DNA from: Lachnospiraceae bacterium
Lineage (GTDB): Bacteria > Bacillota > Clostridia > Lachnospirales > Lachnospiraceae
Assembly: GCA_009774175.1 (NCBI GenBank)
Contig: VSNG01000005.1
Location: 1 to 64,000, forward strand
Length of the DNA stretch: 64,000 nt
Direction: 5' to 3'
Position numbers and translations under genes: made by a program. Below are positions 1 through 8,288 of this stretch, piece after piece; within the stretch, counting starts at the first letter, position 1, and each line of letters opens with the position of its first letter. Under the pieces are notes generated by a model. The model was not told the origin of the DNA and did not search any database. It was given only the letters and a program-made list of their open reading frames with translations.

Positions 1-82
1 TTAATATACCAAAAAATTACACTTTATAAAAGGCAAAATTTTTAGTAACGAAATTATATACTCTTCAACAATTGAATTATTG

Positions 83-1423
83 TCATAATGCAACCAACTC
101 TAAGATCCTCTCAACCAACTCATCATCCATATACCTCATCAAATAAGGAACAACCTCTTGCAAATTCTTCTTTTTCACCCCTGATATCTTCCTAATATCC
201 GTCCAGCAAAAAGGCTCTCCCTCCTCTTCCAACTTCTTATACGCCCAAATGATCCTTCTCGCCCAAGTCTCTGGATAAGATTCCGTATACTTTTCAAAAA
301 TAGCTTTACACCTTGGCATATTCTCCAACTGATGCCCAAGCAGATTCATTTCTCTGTACACAAATTTTTCTGATACTCTCTCCGGCCTTCCATTTTCATT
401 CGCAATCCCATCATATACAGCCCTGACAAACTTTTCTAATACAGGAGCCGTTTCCCGATCCAACATTTCCCAGTCTACAGGTGCATTATTTTTCATATAA
501 TGGCTGTCCTGTTCCTGTTTGATTTGTTCCGATGTTAGAGAAGGGGCTGTTAGTTCTTCTGGCTTCATCCCCAGAAATAATGCAATCTGACAGATGGCGG
601 AAAACTCAGCCAAACTACCCAAAAGTATTCTCTGAATCTGATATACACTTACTATATTGCATACGCCCATATTCTCAAAAAAATTATTTATGTCCTCAGC
701 AAGCATCTTCGTGTATCTGCTACGTCCCGATGGTTTCAAATATTTCGTCCTTCTCATTCCATTATACAGGATCGAACTGATAGAGATATCCTTTTCAAAA
801 TCCATCATCGCATCAAATATCGAGTCTAAGTATTCTGCATACTGAATCACTAATGAATCATTCTCAAATACAGCTTCCCTGTCATATGTATAGCTTTCAG
901 CAGGACAAAACGTAAAGCTCTGCTCACTCTTTGCAGAGACGTTTGATTCCATAAGTCTACACTTATGCTTAGTGCATATACTCATATTCCGGATCTGATG
1001 CTTCCTATGCCAATATGTTTCACCATATGCTTCTCTATCATCATTAACACACAATGGACAGAACCGCAGATATCGTTCTCCATCATTTCTTGGCAGAACA
1101 GGGAACAAACGATGCGCATCACAAGAATCATGGGCTAAACGGTGCAGAGCAACTTTCTTCTGATCTAACGGAACAAACCGTGCATACTGTGGGTACATGG
1201 TATGATTTAAAACGAGCTTGTCCATAGGATATATTTTTTCAATCTGACCCTTTGCTTCGGGATTCAGATTGCCGATAAATTCCTTGCTTGGATTATCTGA
1301 TCTTTTACAATACAATTCCTCCAAAACCTCCTTATGTGAAAAACAGCCTAAATGGACATAGTATCTACAAAACCAGCTATATACCAATTCATCAGGATAT
1401 ATTGTGGGTAAGTAAGTAATCAT
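83..1423 (-). CDS. tniQ: TniQ/TnsD-family target-selection protein
   Basis: 446 aa. It begins with the YLPTIYPDELVYSWFCR pattern of TniQ proteins. The zinc-binding signature is CPLC at residues 122-125, then WHRKHQ near 138 and C150-x2-H153. The C-terminal third (about residues 350-430) is helical with a helix-turn-helix-like stretch, as in TnsD proteins that read a fixed attachment site. At 446 aa it lies between short TniQ and Tn7 TnsD (about 508 aa). Its ATG overlaps the tnsC stop as ATGA, so the two are translationally coupled. In this family the protein recruits TnsC to a chosen target; which target cannot be read here. Only 82 AT-rich bases follow in the window, with no recognisable gene. 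Confidence 0.88.
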   Translation of the reverse strand: MITYLPTIYPDELVYSWFCRYYVHLGCFSHKEVLEELYCKRSDNPSKEFIGNLNPEAKGQIEKIYPMDKLVLNHTMYPQYARFVPLDQKKVALHRLAHDSCDAHRLFPVLPRNDGERYLRFCPLCVNDDREAYGETYWHRKHQIRNMSICTKHKCRLMESNVSAKSEQSFTFCPAESYTYDREAVFENDSLVIQYAEYLDSIFDAMMDFEKDISISSILYNGMRRTKYLKPSGRSRYTKMLAEDINNFFENMGVCNIVSVYQIQRILLGSLAEFSAICQIALFLGMKPEELTAPSLTSEQIKQEQDSHYMKNNAPVDWEMLDRETAPVLEKFVRAVYDGIANENGRPERVSEKFVYREMNLLGHQLENMPRCKAIFEKYTESYPETWARRIIWAYKKLEEEGEPFCWTDIRKISGVKKKNLQEVVPYLMRYMDDELVERILELVAL

Positions 1424-2670
1424 ACTGCCACCTCCATCACTGTCATATGTTCTTTCAATAACCGTACGATATCCACATTTTCATCCTTGGCAACAGAAAC
1501 TAATCCTGCAATCGTAACCTCTCCGCTATCCCCTTCTCTTATAGGATTCTTCACACCTACACTCGTAACAGACACTTTCTTTTTAGGCTTAGATGTCTGC
1601 TTTTTCTGCTCCATATGAATAAAACCATGCAGCATAGATAACCTCTTTTGATATGCTTCGTTCAATGTTTCCAGATCCAGAATCTCTTTCCCATTTAAAA
1701 TAGCAATCTCCTGTGCATCATGGATCAGGGACACCACTACCGATATATTCCCTGAAGTATGCTCATAGAGCCATTCCATAATCCCATCAGTAATCTCTGT
1801 CCTCTGTTTCACATACTGATAAGAAAACACAATCTCACAAAAATTTCTGAAATCCGTTCCATACTCCATCACATCATACCGTAATCCCAACGACCTTCTG
1901 GCAAGCTGAACCGCCTGTTCAAAAAATACCGCACTCTTAGGAGTCCCCACCATACAGATAGAAATACCGCTATTATTGATAAGCTGCGTCAACATCCCTA
2001 CAAGGCTCTTTCCATTCTTACTGTTACATACATTCTGAATCTCATCCACCACCAATAATCCAATGTGATTCAATGCTACCTGACTGACGCTCCCGATCAG
2101 CATATCCGTTGTCGTTCTGGCTCTTAGCGCATTCTGGTAATATTTACTGTCTATCATTTCATCCACTTTACGCAGCATCTCTAACAGCAGCCCTTTCACA
2201 GAAGAATCAAAAGGACACTGGACACAGATACAGGGAATAATCTTCGTATATGGATTTTCCACCTCAATCACTCTATTCTCTGTAATCAACGTGATTGCCC
2301 TGCTTATCGCGGAACTTTTGCCAATGCCGGATGCCCCAATGATCGTAAAACTGTCAGAGCCACCCATAATACCGCTGTACTCCTGCTGTATCACAGCTTT
2401 ATAATTCTGATTCCTCTGTTGTACCGCCAGTTTCGTACCCTTCTTCTGTAATGAACGTAGCAATGCCAGATACATTTTACTGTAAATCTCCAAGGACATC
2501 TGAGAGGGCACATATATCCTGTAGAGATCAGAAAGCGCCATAAGACGCATAGGAACCTCTGCTGTACAGATTGATTCATCATACTTCGGTAAAACTTCCA
2601 ACGCTGAAAATAAATCTTCCCCTGCTCTCATTGGTGGCAGAATATGAATAATGTTTAAAAGATCAGTCAT
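1420..2670 (-). CDS. tnsC: TnsC-like AAA ATPase, transposition regulator
   Basis: 416 aa. The Walker A motif is GASGIGKSS at residues 112-120 and the Walker B is LLVVDE at 205-210, followed by ISICMVGTP in the sensor position, as in TnsC/TniB ATPases. Such proteins polymerise on DNA with ATP, connect the TniQ-marked target to the transposase and give target immunity. The C-terminal tail (about residues 350-416) is basic (KKQTSKPKKK) and probably contacts TnsB or DNA. The gene overlaps tnsB by 8 bp and tniQ by 4 bp, as expected for one operon. Function is assigned from motifs and gene order. Confidence 0.9.
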   Translation of the reverse strand: MTDLLNIIHILPPMRAGEDLFSALEVLPKYDESICTAEVPMRLMALSDLYRIYVPSQMSLEIYSKMYLALLRSLQKKGTKLAVQQRNQNYKAVIQQEYSGIMGGSDSFTIIGASGIGKSSAISRAITLITENRVIEVENPYTKIIPCICVQCPFDSSVKGLLLEMLRKVDEMIDSKYYQNALRARTTTDMLIGSVSQVALNHIGLLVVDEIQNVCNSKNGKSLVGMLTQLINNSGISICMVGTPKSAVFFEQAVQLARRSLGLRYDVMEYGTDFRNFCEIVFSYQYVKQRTEITDGIMEWLYEHTSGNISVVVSLIHDAQEIAILNGKEILDLETLNEAYQKRLSMLHGFIHMEQKKQTSKPKKKVSVTSVGVKNPIREGDSGEVTIAGLVSVAKDENVDIVRLLKEHMTVMEVAV

Positions 2671-4555
2671 GTTTTGCTCCCTCCTTCATATAATCCTGAT
2701 GACATCTGCTCTGTTCCTTTCTTCTCGTATGGCGGATATTCTTCATATGTACATCCTTATGAATACCGACACTTCCTGCAATAGTTTCAATATGTTGTGC
2801 AAGATCAATCTGCGCCTGTAAGTTGTTCCTCACTTCGTTCTTGCTAATAATCCTCTGTCCATTCTGTATCTCCTGCACTCCAACAAGGTCTTTTCCCTGA
2901 AAACGGGATTCTATCAAAATAAATTCTGTATAAATCCCATTCTCAATTACCCATACAGAAGTCACATTCTCTGGGTTATAAGCAACCATCACAGTACCAC
3001 CAGATAGATATTGCTCTGTATATCCCTCACAGTGATACCGTAACTTATTTACTTTCAACCCCGTCCGACCAAATTTTCCTATAGTTCTCGGCAATAATGT
3101 CAATATCAGTTCTCTACTATCCACACTGATTAAATTTGCCCCAATCTGTGACTTACCCCATTCCCAGATACAGGACGCATAGGGCTTCACTTGTGTATTT
3201 ATCATAGCTTTTGTATAAGGGAAGTTTTCTATGATCCGCTTTGAATTATAGTAGATCATACAATGTAGAATAATCTTCTCAAAATCCATCATAGTCAGAC
3301 AGGCATCCTTACGGTAATCATGTACTCCTCGTTCCTGATAATCAGATTCAATTACACCCTTACCCTTTAAATGCTTCTTGTACATCTCCTGTATCAGATC
3401 AAAAAACTTCTCTACCAATCCTTTTAGTTCTGGTCTGTAAGAGGGAAGATTGACTACCGTAACACCCAATTCTGCTATCTGTTCAAAATTCTCTGATTTG
3501 TATTCACTACCCATATCGGTAACAAATGTCCCCGGAAGCCTGTCACAATCCCAATCCTCTTTATTAATAGAAATACCATAACGCTTACACCATGCCACCT
3601 TATCCGCTATGATATTCATCATCAATCCTCTAAGACTGTATACGCCACCTTCCCATGAAAGAGAATACCCACAGCACAGGCTACTGTAAGCATCAATACA
3701 GGCAGTCAGAATCGGTCTGCCAACCAGATTTCCTTCATCATTAATCAGATAAATATCACACACAGTCGCATCCAGCATCCCTACTCCAACTGCAGGAGCA
3801 AACTCCTGTACTCCTTCTCCGATAAGAGGGCGATTGTTCCTCTGGTAATTCTTCAATCCATCTCTCGAAATATAAAAGTTCTGCATCTTCCTTGTCTTAC
3901 GATAAAAATAACGAAACTGATAAAAGGAAGGATATTCTTCTGCCAATACTCCCATAGCATCACAATACTTCTCTTTGAGCATCATAGTGTATGCAGTCAT
4001 AAGAGATTGCTTTTTAGTCGTATAGAAAAACTTATTCAGTGCCCATCGCATACGTTTCTCATCCTGTGTCAGTTCCCGATCATCTTTCCGTTTCTTTGGA
4101 GCAAGCACACTTACATCCAGATAGGACAGATACAAACATAGATAATTCCTAACAGTCTGCTTTGATACATGATGGTCTTCTGCTATGGAACAGATTAATT
4201 TTGATCTCATCTTATCATCTGCAATGAAAGGAAGAATCGGTGTGATCATTGTATATCGTTCATACATGACCTTCCTCTGGTCTGCATCTAATGAATCAAT
4301 ATCAGCAATATCAATACTCGTAGATTCAAACAGTTCATCATCAGTACATATAAATACTTCTGATAATTCTTCATCAGAGCATTGAGAACAAGCCTTTGAT
4401 GATTCACATTTCATCATTCCAGACTTCAATGATTCAATATCCACCCATACAGGCATAGAATGTTTGATACAGTCGATCACGAGGATTCTATCATCCTGAA
4501 TATCCAATACTCGGACTATGTTATCACCAGATTGCAACAGATCATGCTTCTTCAT
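2663..4555 (-). CDS. tnsB: TnsB-like DDE transposase
   Basis: 630 aa from the ATG at 4555; an in-frame TTG lies one codon earlier. The retroviral-integrase-like core shows the catalytic triad D262 (MLDAT), D347 (VTDMGSEY) and E382 (GLVEKFF), the last two 35 residues apart as in DDE enzymes of this family. Residues about 110-220 hold helix-turn-helix segments for end binding. A Mu-type C-terminal beta-barrel would occupy about 440-580. TnsB binds the transposon ends and joins the 3' ends to target DNA. The reading frame is intact and the triad complete, so strand transfer is probably functional. The start overlaps the end of tnsA. Confidence 0.92.
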   Translation of the reverse strand: MKKHDLLQSGDNIVRVLDIQDDRILVIDCIKHSMPVWVDIESLKSGMMKCESSKACSQCSDEELSEVFICTDDELFESTSIDIADIDSLDADQRKVMYERYTMITPILPFIADDKMRSKLICSIAEDHHVSKQTVRNYLCLYLSYLDVSVLAPKKRKDDRELTQDEKRMRWALNKFFYTTKKQSLMTAYTMMLKEKYCDAMGVLAEEYPSFYQFRYFYRKTRKMQNFYISRDGLKNYQRNNRPLIGEGVQEFAPAVGVGMLDATVCDIYLINDEGNLVGRPILTACIDAYSSLCCGYSLSWEGGVYSLRGLMMNIIADKVAWCKRYGISINKEDWDCDRLPGTFVTDMGSEYKSENFEQIAELGVTVVNLPSYRPELKGLVEKFFDLIQEMYKKHLKGKGVIESDYQERGVHDYRKDACLTMMDFEKIILHCMIYYNSKRIIENFPYTKAMINTQVKPYASCIWEWGKSQIGANLISVDSRELILTLLPRTIGKFGRTGLKVNKLRYHCEGYTEQYLSGGTVMVAYNPENVTSVWVIENGIYTEFILIESRFQGKDLVGVQEIQNGQRIISKNEVRNNLQAQIDLAQHIETIAGSVGIHKDVHMKNIRHTRRKEQSRCHQDYMKEGAKHD

Positions 4556-4889
4556 CAATGACCAACCCCCAATCCGTTACTCCATGCCTGATCCAATACT
4601 CCCTTGATGCATCCAGCAGCTTCACCGTCAATAGCTTCATCAGGAACTTACGGAATACACATTCCCGCACCATCAGATCACCGTCTGTCTTGGTACAGAC
4701 AAAATCTGATGTGTACTCCCCGACATCCAATCCATCCAACAACACATTACATCTGATTTCCTTAATCTCATCACTCTCCTGCAGCAGATCAGCATAAGCA
4801 TACTGGATGGCATCATATGTCCTGCATACCTCAGAACACTTTCCAATCACCCTCTTTTCACATCTTCCCTTGAAGTTCTTTTTCCTCAT
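4542..4889 (-). CDS. tnsA: Compact TnsA-like protein, probably catalytically degenerate
   Basis: 115 aa from the ATG at 4889, which has GGGAGG 12 nt upstream; an ATG at 4925 would give 127 aa but lacks a well-placed ribosome site. E. coli TnsA is about 273 aa, so only a core is present. The segment TSDFVCTKTDGDLMVREC, then EYWIRHGVTDWGLVIDEE, resembles the TnsA nuclease fold. Against the known active site, the Asp of SDF is kept. The expected Glu of the SALEY helix reads Gln (DAIQY), and the Q-x-K stretch reads R-E-C. If my hand alignment is right, 5'-end cutting may be lost and the element could transpose by cointegrates. It overlaps tnsB by 14 bp. Confidence 0.72.
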   Translation of the reverse strand: MRKKNFKGRCEKRVIGKCSEVCRTYDAIQYAYADLLQESDEIKEIRCNVLLDGLDVGEYTSDFVCTKTDGDLMVRECVFRKFLMKLLTVKLLDASREYWIRHGVTDWGLVIDEEA

Positions 4890-4977
4890 CCTTCGCAAAA
4901 CCTCCCATCCGGGAACATCCTGCATCTTTCCCCGACAACGGATGCCGTGCTCCGCAAGTCATCCTTATGTCAAACGC

Positions 4978-5095
4978 TCCCAAAAATGAAATTGAATCGT
5001 TTTTGGGAATTTGTCTCTCATTTTTGGGAAATAGCAATCGTCTCAAAGTCCCTGTTTACAAGGATTCCAGACCTATTATCATTTTCCCAAAAACA
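4978..5095. repeat. Four TTTTTGGGA sites at the proposed transposon end
   Basis: TTTTTGGGA occurs at 5000-5008 and 5021-5029 on the plus strand and at 4978-4986 and 5085-5093 on the minus strand. The 4978/5000 pair forms a 9-bp perfect inverted repeat around 13 nt; the two plus copies are 21 bp apart. The outermost copy is preceded by TG on the minus strand, giving TGTTTTTGGGA. Clustered short repeats beside tnsA are what TnsB binding sites look like, though mixed orientation is unusual. They also lie in the likely promoter region of tnsABC, so they could let TnsB repress its own operon. No clear -35/-10 pair was found. Confidence 0.55.
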
Positions 5096-5114
5096 TCATA
5101 AACAAATATCACCA

Positions 5115-5376
5115 TGTCGTAGGGCATTGAAATTTATTCTATATTGGGCATATAAAAGGCACTTTGTTTTATCCTCCTCCGCTAGCGCTTCGGCTGCCCC
5201 TACTCCATGGTGATTCTTACGCAGTACGTTCCAAAAATCCTGTATTTATGCGAGGGAAAGGATAGTCGTTAGACAAAAATAAGACCCCGCATCTCACGAT
5301 GCAAGGTCTTATTTTTCTATGTCGTAGAATAAATACTTTTGCCCTTGTATAGAATAAATTTCAATGCCTTACGACA
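5115..5376. mobile_element. 262-bp MITE-like element with 29-bp inverted ends
   Basis: The left end (5115-5143, plus) starts TGTCGTAGGGCATTGAAATT and the right end (5376-5348, minus) starts TGTCGTAAGGCATTGAAATT; they match at 28 of 29 positions. Weaker internal copies follow each end: GGCA plus ATTTATTCTA at 5325-5343, and a TGTCGTAG at 5320. TGT...ACA termini and repeated end sites suggest mobilisation by a Tn7/Mu-type transposase, but the end sequence differs from TTTTTGGGA next to tnsA, so a different element probably moves it. It has no gene of its own. It ends 9 bp after the ppdK stop codon. No flanking duplication is obvious (CACCA left, AATGG right). Confidence 0.65.
5275..5316. terminator. 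Bidirectional intrinsic terminator inside the 262-bp element
   Basis: AAAAATAAGACC (5275-5286) pairs fully with GGTCTTATTTTT (5305-5316), with an inner GCATC/GATGC stem and a TCAC loop. A T-run follows on both strands. It would stop ppdK transcripts about 70-110 nt after the stop codon and shield the transposon operon from read-through. Its position inside the inserted element suggests the element may have supplied or replaced the ppdK terminator. Confidence 0.85.
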
Positions 5377-5385
5377 AATGGTTGT

Positions 5386-8013
5386 CTAATTCCTCTGTTC
5401 GCTTATAGCCGCCTGTGCTGCAGCCAGTCTTGCAATAGGCACTCTGAACGGTGAGCAGGATACATAGGTCAATCCCACCTTATGGCAGAACTCCACCGAC
5501 GAAGGATCGCCGCCGTGCTCGCCGCAGATACCCAGCTTGATGTCAGGTCTGGTGCTTCTGCCCTTCTCCGCCGCCATCTGTACCAGCTGGCCTACGCCGT
5601 TCTGATCCAGTCTTGCAAACGGATCGGACTCATAAATCTTGTTCTTGTAGTAATCTCCCAGGAACTTGCCAGCATCGTCACGAGAGAAGCCGAAGGTCAT
5701 CTGAGTCAGGTCGTTCGTACCAAAGGAGAAGAACTCCGCCTCCTCGGCGATCTCATTGGCAAGAAGCGCCGCGCGGGGAATCTCGATCATCGTACCGATA
5801 TGATACTTGATGTCGGAATTCTTCTCTTTCTTAACGGCCTCAGCCACTTCCACAACCACATCCTTGACATACTTAAGTTCTTTCTTTTCGCCCACTAACG
5901 GAATCATGATCTCGGGCTCAATATCAAAGCCCTTCTCATTTTTCACTTCGATGGCCGCCTCCATCACGGCTCTTGTCTGCATCTTGGCAATCTCAGGATA
6001 AGTCACTGCCAGACGGCATCCGCGGTGCCCCATCATGGGATTGAACTCGTGGAGGGAATCGCAGATTTCCTGCACTTCCTCGGCCGTCATCATCATCTCC
6101 ACCGCCAGATCGTCGATATCGCCCTGCTCCGTGGGTACAAACTCATGCAACGGCGGGTCAAGGAAGCGAATGGTGACAGGTCTGCCTTCCATCACTTCAT
6201 ATAAGGCCTTGAAGTCACCTTTCTGGAAAGGAATCAGCGCGTTCAGCGCCTTCTCTCTCTGCTCCGCAGTTCTGGCCAGAATCATCTGCCGGATCTTCGG
6301 GATTCTGTCGGGATCAAAGAACATATGCTCCGTTCTGCAAAGACCGATACCCTCCGCTCCGTACTTCACGGCATTGGCCGCGTCCGCCGGGGTATCCGCA
6401 TTGGTGCGTACCTTGAGTCTGCGGTACTTGTCCGCCCAGTCCATGATCCGTCCGAAATTGCCGCTGACGGAAGCTTCCACGGTTCTGATGTCGCCTTTAT
6501 AAATCTTGCCAGTGGAGCCGTCCAGCGAAATATAGTCACCCTCGTGGAATACTTCTCCGCCAAGCTCAAATACTTTATCCTGTTCATTGATGGCGATGTC
6601 GCCGCAGCCGGAAACACATGCCGTACCCATACCGCGGGCAACCACTGCCGCGTGGGAGGTCATACCGCCTCTTACGGTAAGGATGCCTTCCGCCGCATGC
6701 ATGCCTTCGATATCCTCAGGAGATGTCTCCAGTCGCACGAGCACGACTCTCTCGCCCTTTTCATGCGCCGCCTTCGCCTCTTCCGCCGTAAAATACACCT
6801 TACCTGCCGCAGCGCCGGGAGATGCGGGAAGCGCCTGTCCAATTACCTGCCCCGCCTTAAGCGCGTCGGGATCAAAGGTAGGATGCAGAAGCTGGTCCAG
6901 AGACTTGGCCTCGATACGAAGCACCGCCTCCTCGGGTGTAATCTTTCCTTCATCCACCAGATCGCAGGCAATCTGTAATGCCGCCGGTGCGGTGCGCTTG
7001 CCGTTTCTGGTCTGCAGGAAGAAAAGCTTGCCATCTTCAATGGTAAATTCCATATCCTGCATATCGCGGTAGTGATCTTCCAGTCGGTTCGCAATCTCCA
7101 TAAACTGCTTATAGCATTCAGGAAGATCCTGTTCCAGTCTGGTAATGGGCTGCGGGGTACGGATACCGGCCACCACATCCTCGCCCTGGGCATTGATCAG
7201 GTACTCGCCGTAAATGCCCTTCGCGCCAGTGGAAGGATTTCTGGTGAAGGCCACGCCCGTTCCCGAGGTGTCTCCCATATTTCCAAATACCATGGCCTGT
7301 ACGTTAACCGCCGTGCCCCAATCGCCGGGGATGTCATTCATACGCCTGTATACAATCGCTCTCTCATTATCCCAGGAACGGAATACGGCCTTCACCGCCT
7401 CCATCAGCTGTACTCTGGGATCCTGCGGGAACTCCTCGCCCTTGTTTTCCTTATAAATATTTTTAAATCGGACAATAATTTCCTTCATGTCGTCCGCCGT
7501 CAGATCGGTGTCATACTTTACGCCCTTGGACTCTTTGATCTCATCCAGAATCCTTTCAAAATAGGACTTGGGAATCTCCATAACCACATCGGAGAACATC
7601 TGAATAAATCTGCGGTAAGAATCATAAGCAAAGCGGGGATTTCCTGTCTTCTTCGCAAAACCCTCTACAGCCGCATCCGTCAGACCCAGATTCAGAATGG
7701 TGTCCATCATGCCCGGCATGGAAGCCCTTGCCCCGGAACGCACCGAAACAAGAAGCGGACTTTCGGTATCTCCAAACTGCTTGCCCTGTTTCTTTTCCAG
7801 ATCTGCAAGCGCCGTAAAAATCTGCTCTTTGATCTCATCCGAAATCTGTCTGCCGTTGTTGTAATAGTCCGTGCATGCCTCCGTGGTCACGGTAAAGCCC
7901 TGCGGAATCGGCAGTCCCAGATTTGTCATCTCCGCCAGATTCGCTCCTTTTCCCCCGAGAAGATTACGCATGTCCGCGTTTCCCTCCTCAAACAAATATA
8001 CCCATTTCGCCAT
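5386..8013 (-). CDS. ppdK: Pyruvate, phosphate dikinase
   Basis: 875 aa from MAKWVYLFEEG at 8013, which has GGAGG 11 nt upstream; an ATG at 8031 overlaps that ribosome site and is less likely. It interconverts pyruvate, ATP and Pi with PEP, AMP and PPi in the cytoplasm, and in clostridia supports PPi-linked glycolysis. The N-terminal ATP-grasp half carries GGKGANLAEM. The swivelling phosphohistidine domain has GGMTSHAAVVARGMG (His about 455). The C-terminal PEP/pyruvate barrel has GHRGCR and LGICGEHGGDPSS with its catalytic Cys. Length matches the 874-aa Clostridium symbiosum enzyme. It is transcribed alone from the promoter at 8067. Nothing in the sequence is broken. Confidence 0.97.
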   Translation of the reverse strand: MAKWVYLFEEGNADMRNLLGGKGANLAEMTNLGLPIPQGFTVTTEACTDYYNNGRQISDEIKEQIFTALADLEKKQGKQFGDTESPLLVSVRSGARASMPGMMDTILNLGLTDAAVEGFAKKTGNPRFAYDSYRRFIQMFSDVVMEIPKSYFERILDEIKESKGVKYDTDLTADDMKEIIVRFKNIYKENKGEEFPQDPRVQLMEAVKAVFRSWDNERAIVYRRMNDIPGDWGTAVNVQAMVFGNMGDTSGTGVAFTRNPSTGAKGIYGEYLINAQGEDVVAGIRTPQPITRLEQDLPECYKQFMEIANRLEDHYRDMQDMEFTIEDGKLFFLQTRNGKRTAPAALQIACDLVDEGKITPEEAVLRIEAKSLDQLLHPTFDPDALKAGQVIGQALPASPGAAAGKVYFTAEEAKAAHEKGERVVLVRLETSPEDIEGMHAAEGILTVRGGMTSHAAVVARGMGTACVSGCGDIAINEQDKVFELGGEVFHEGDYISLDGSTGKIYKGDIRTVEASVSGNFGRIMDWADKYRRLKVRTNADTPADAANAVKYGAEGIGLCRTEHMFFDPDRIPKIRQMILARTAEQREKALNALIPFQKGDFKALYEVMEGRPVTIRFLDPPLHEFVPTEQGDIDDLAVEMMMTAEEVQEICDSLHEFNPMMGHRGCRLAVTYPEIAKMQTRAVMEAAIEVKNEKGFDIEPEIMIPLVGEKKELKYVKDVVVEVAEAVKKEKNSDIKYHIGTMIEIPRAALLANEIAEEAEFFSFGTNDLTQMTFGFSRDDAGKFLGDYYKNKIYESDPFARLDQNGVGQLVQMAAEKGRSTRPDIKLGICGEHGGDPSSVEFCHKVGLTYVSCSPFRVPIARLAAAQAAISEQRN

Positions 8014-8066
8014 ATTTTTGCTATCCTCCATTCCCGAATATAATGATGACTCTGTATCAGAATCCT

Positions 8067-8072
8067 ATTATA
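8067..8072 (-). promoter_or_regulatory. Probable ppdK promoter -10 box
   Basis: A perfect TATAAT on the minus strand lies 54 nt before the chosen ppdK start. A -35 hexamer is poor (GATTAC at 16 nt), so the exact promoter is uncertain. The GGAGG ribosome site for ppdK follows at about 8024-8028. Confidence 0.5.
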
Positions 8073-8216
8073 GCATATCCCAGATACAGTAATCCATGGC
8101 ATCGCCGACAGAAATTACACAGTAATTCTTCCGGCATAAGCCGCTGAGCTTGCGTATATTTTACCATATTTTTTAAATTTTAACACTGCTTTTTTTGAAA
8201 TTTTCACAAAAAGAAA

Positions 8217-8240
8217 GACAAATATCTCAGGATATTTGTC
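8217..8240 (-). terminator. Intrinsic terminator after the phosphodiesterase gene
   Basis: GACAAATATC (8217-8226) and GATATTTGTC (8231-8240) form a perfect 10-bp stem with a TCAG loop, followed on the minus strand by TTTCTTTTTG. It sits 49 nt after the stop codon of the gene ending at 8289 and separates it from ppdK. Confidence 0.85.
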
Positions 8241-8288
8241 GATTTAGAGCGGAAGCGTATCTTATTGTCCCCGTCGCCGCCAGAAAAA

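Larger units (their letters stand above)
1..5095 (-). mobile_element. Tn7-like transposon, partial (transposition-gene end)
   Basis: Four overlapping minus-strand genes match the Tn7 core in the standard order: TnsA-like endonuclease, TnsB DDE transposase, TnsC AAA regulator and TniQ/TnsD target selector. The proposed terminus is at 5095, where the minus strand reads TGTTTTTGGGA, beginning with the TGT typical of Tn7 ends. Three more TTTTTGGGA copies lie between it and tnsA. The module runs off the left edge, so cargo and the other end are not visible. No Cas gene, guide array or second TniQ is in the window. The operon is clear; the exact end is inference, since no target-site duplication can be checked. 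Confidence 0.75.

Noticed and set aside
4858..5046. A 62-codon minus-strand frame overlapping the tnsA start
   Set aside because: It lies across the end repeats, has no ribosome site and competes with the better supported tnsA frame.
1..5095. CRISPR-associated transposon
   Set aside because: No Cas gene, array or second TniQ lies in the window; the left part is not visible, so this stays untested rather than excluded.
5115..5376. Using 5376 as the terminus of the tns-bearing transposon
   Set aside because: The 5376 end pairs with the inverted copy at 5115 as a closed 262-bp unit, and a different repeat with a TGT terminus lies nearer tnsA. The alternative is not excluded.
7072..8043. A 323-codon plus-strand open frame opposite ppdK
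   Set aside because: It is a by-product of the codon bias of ppdK; no motif, signal or ribosome site supports it.
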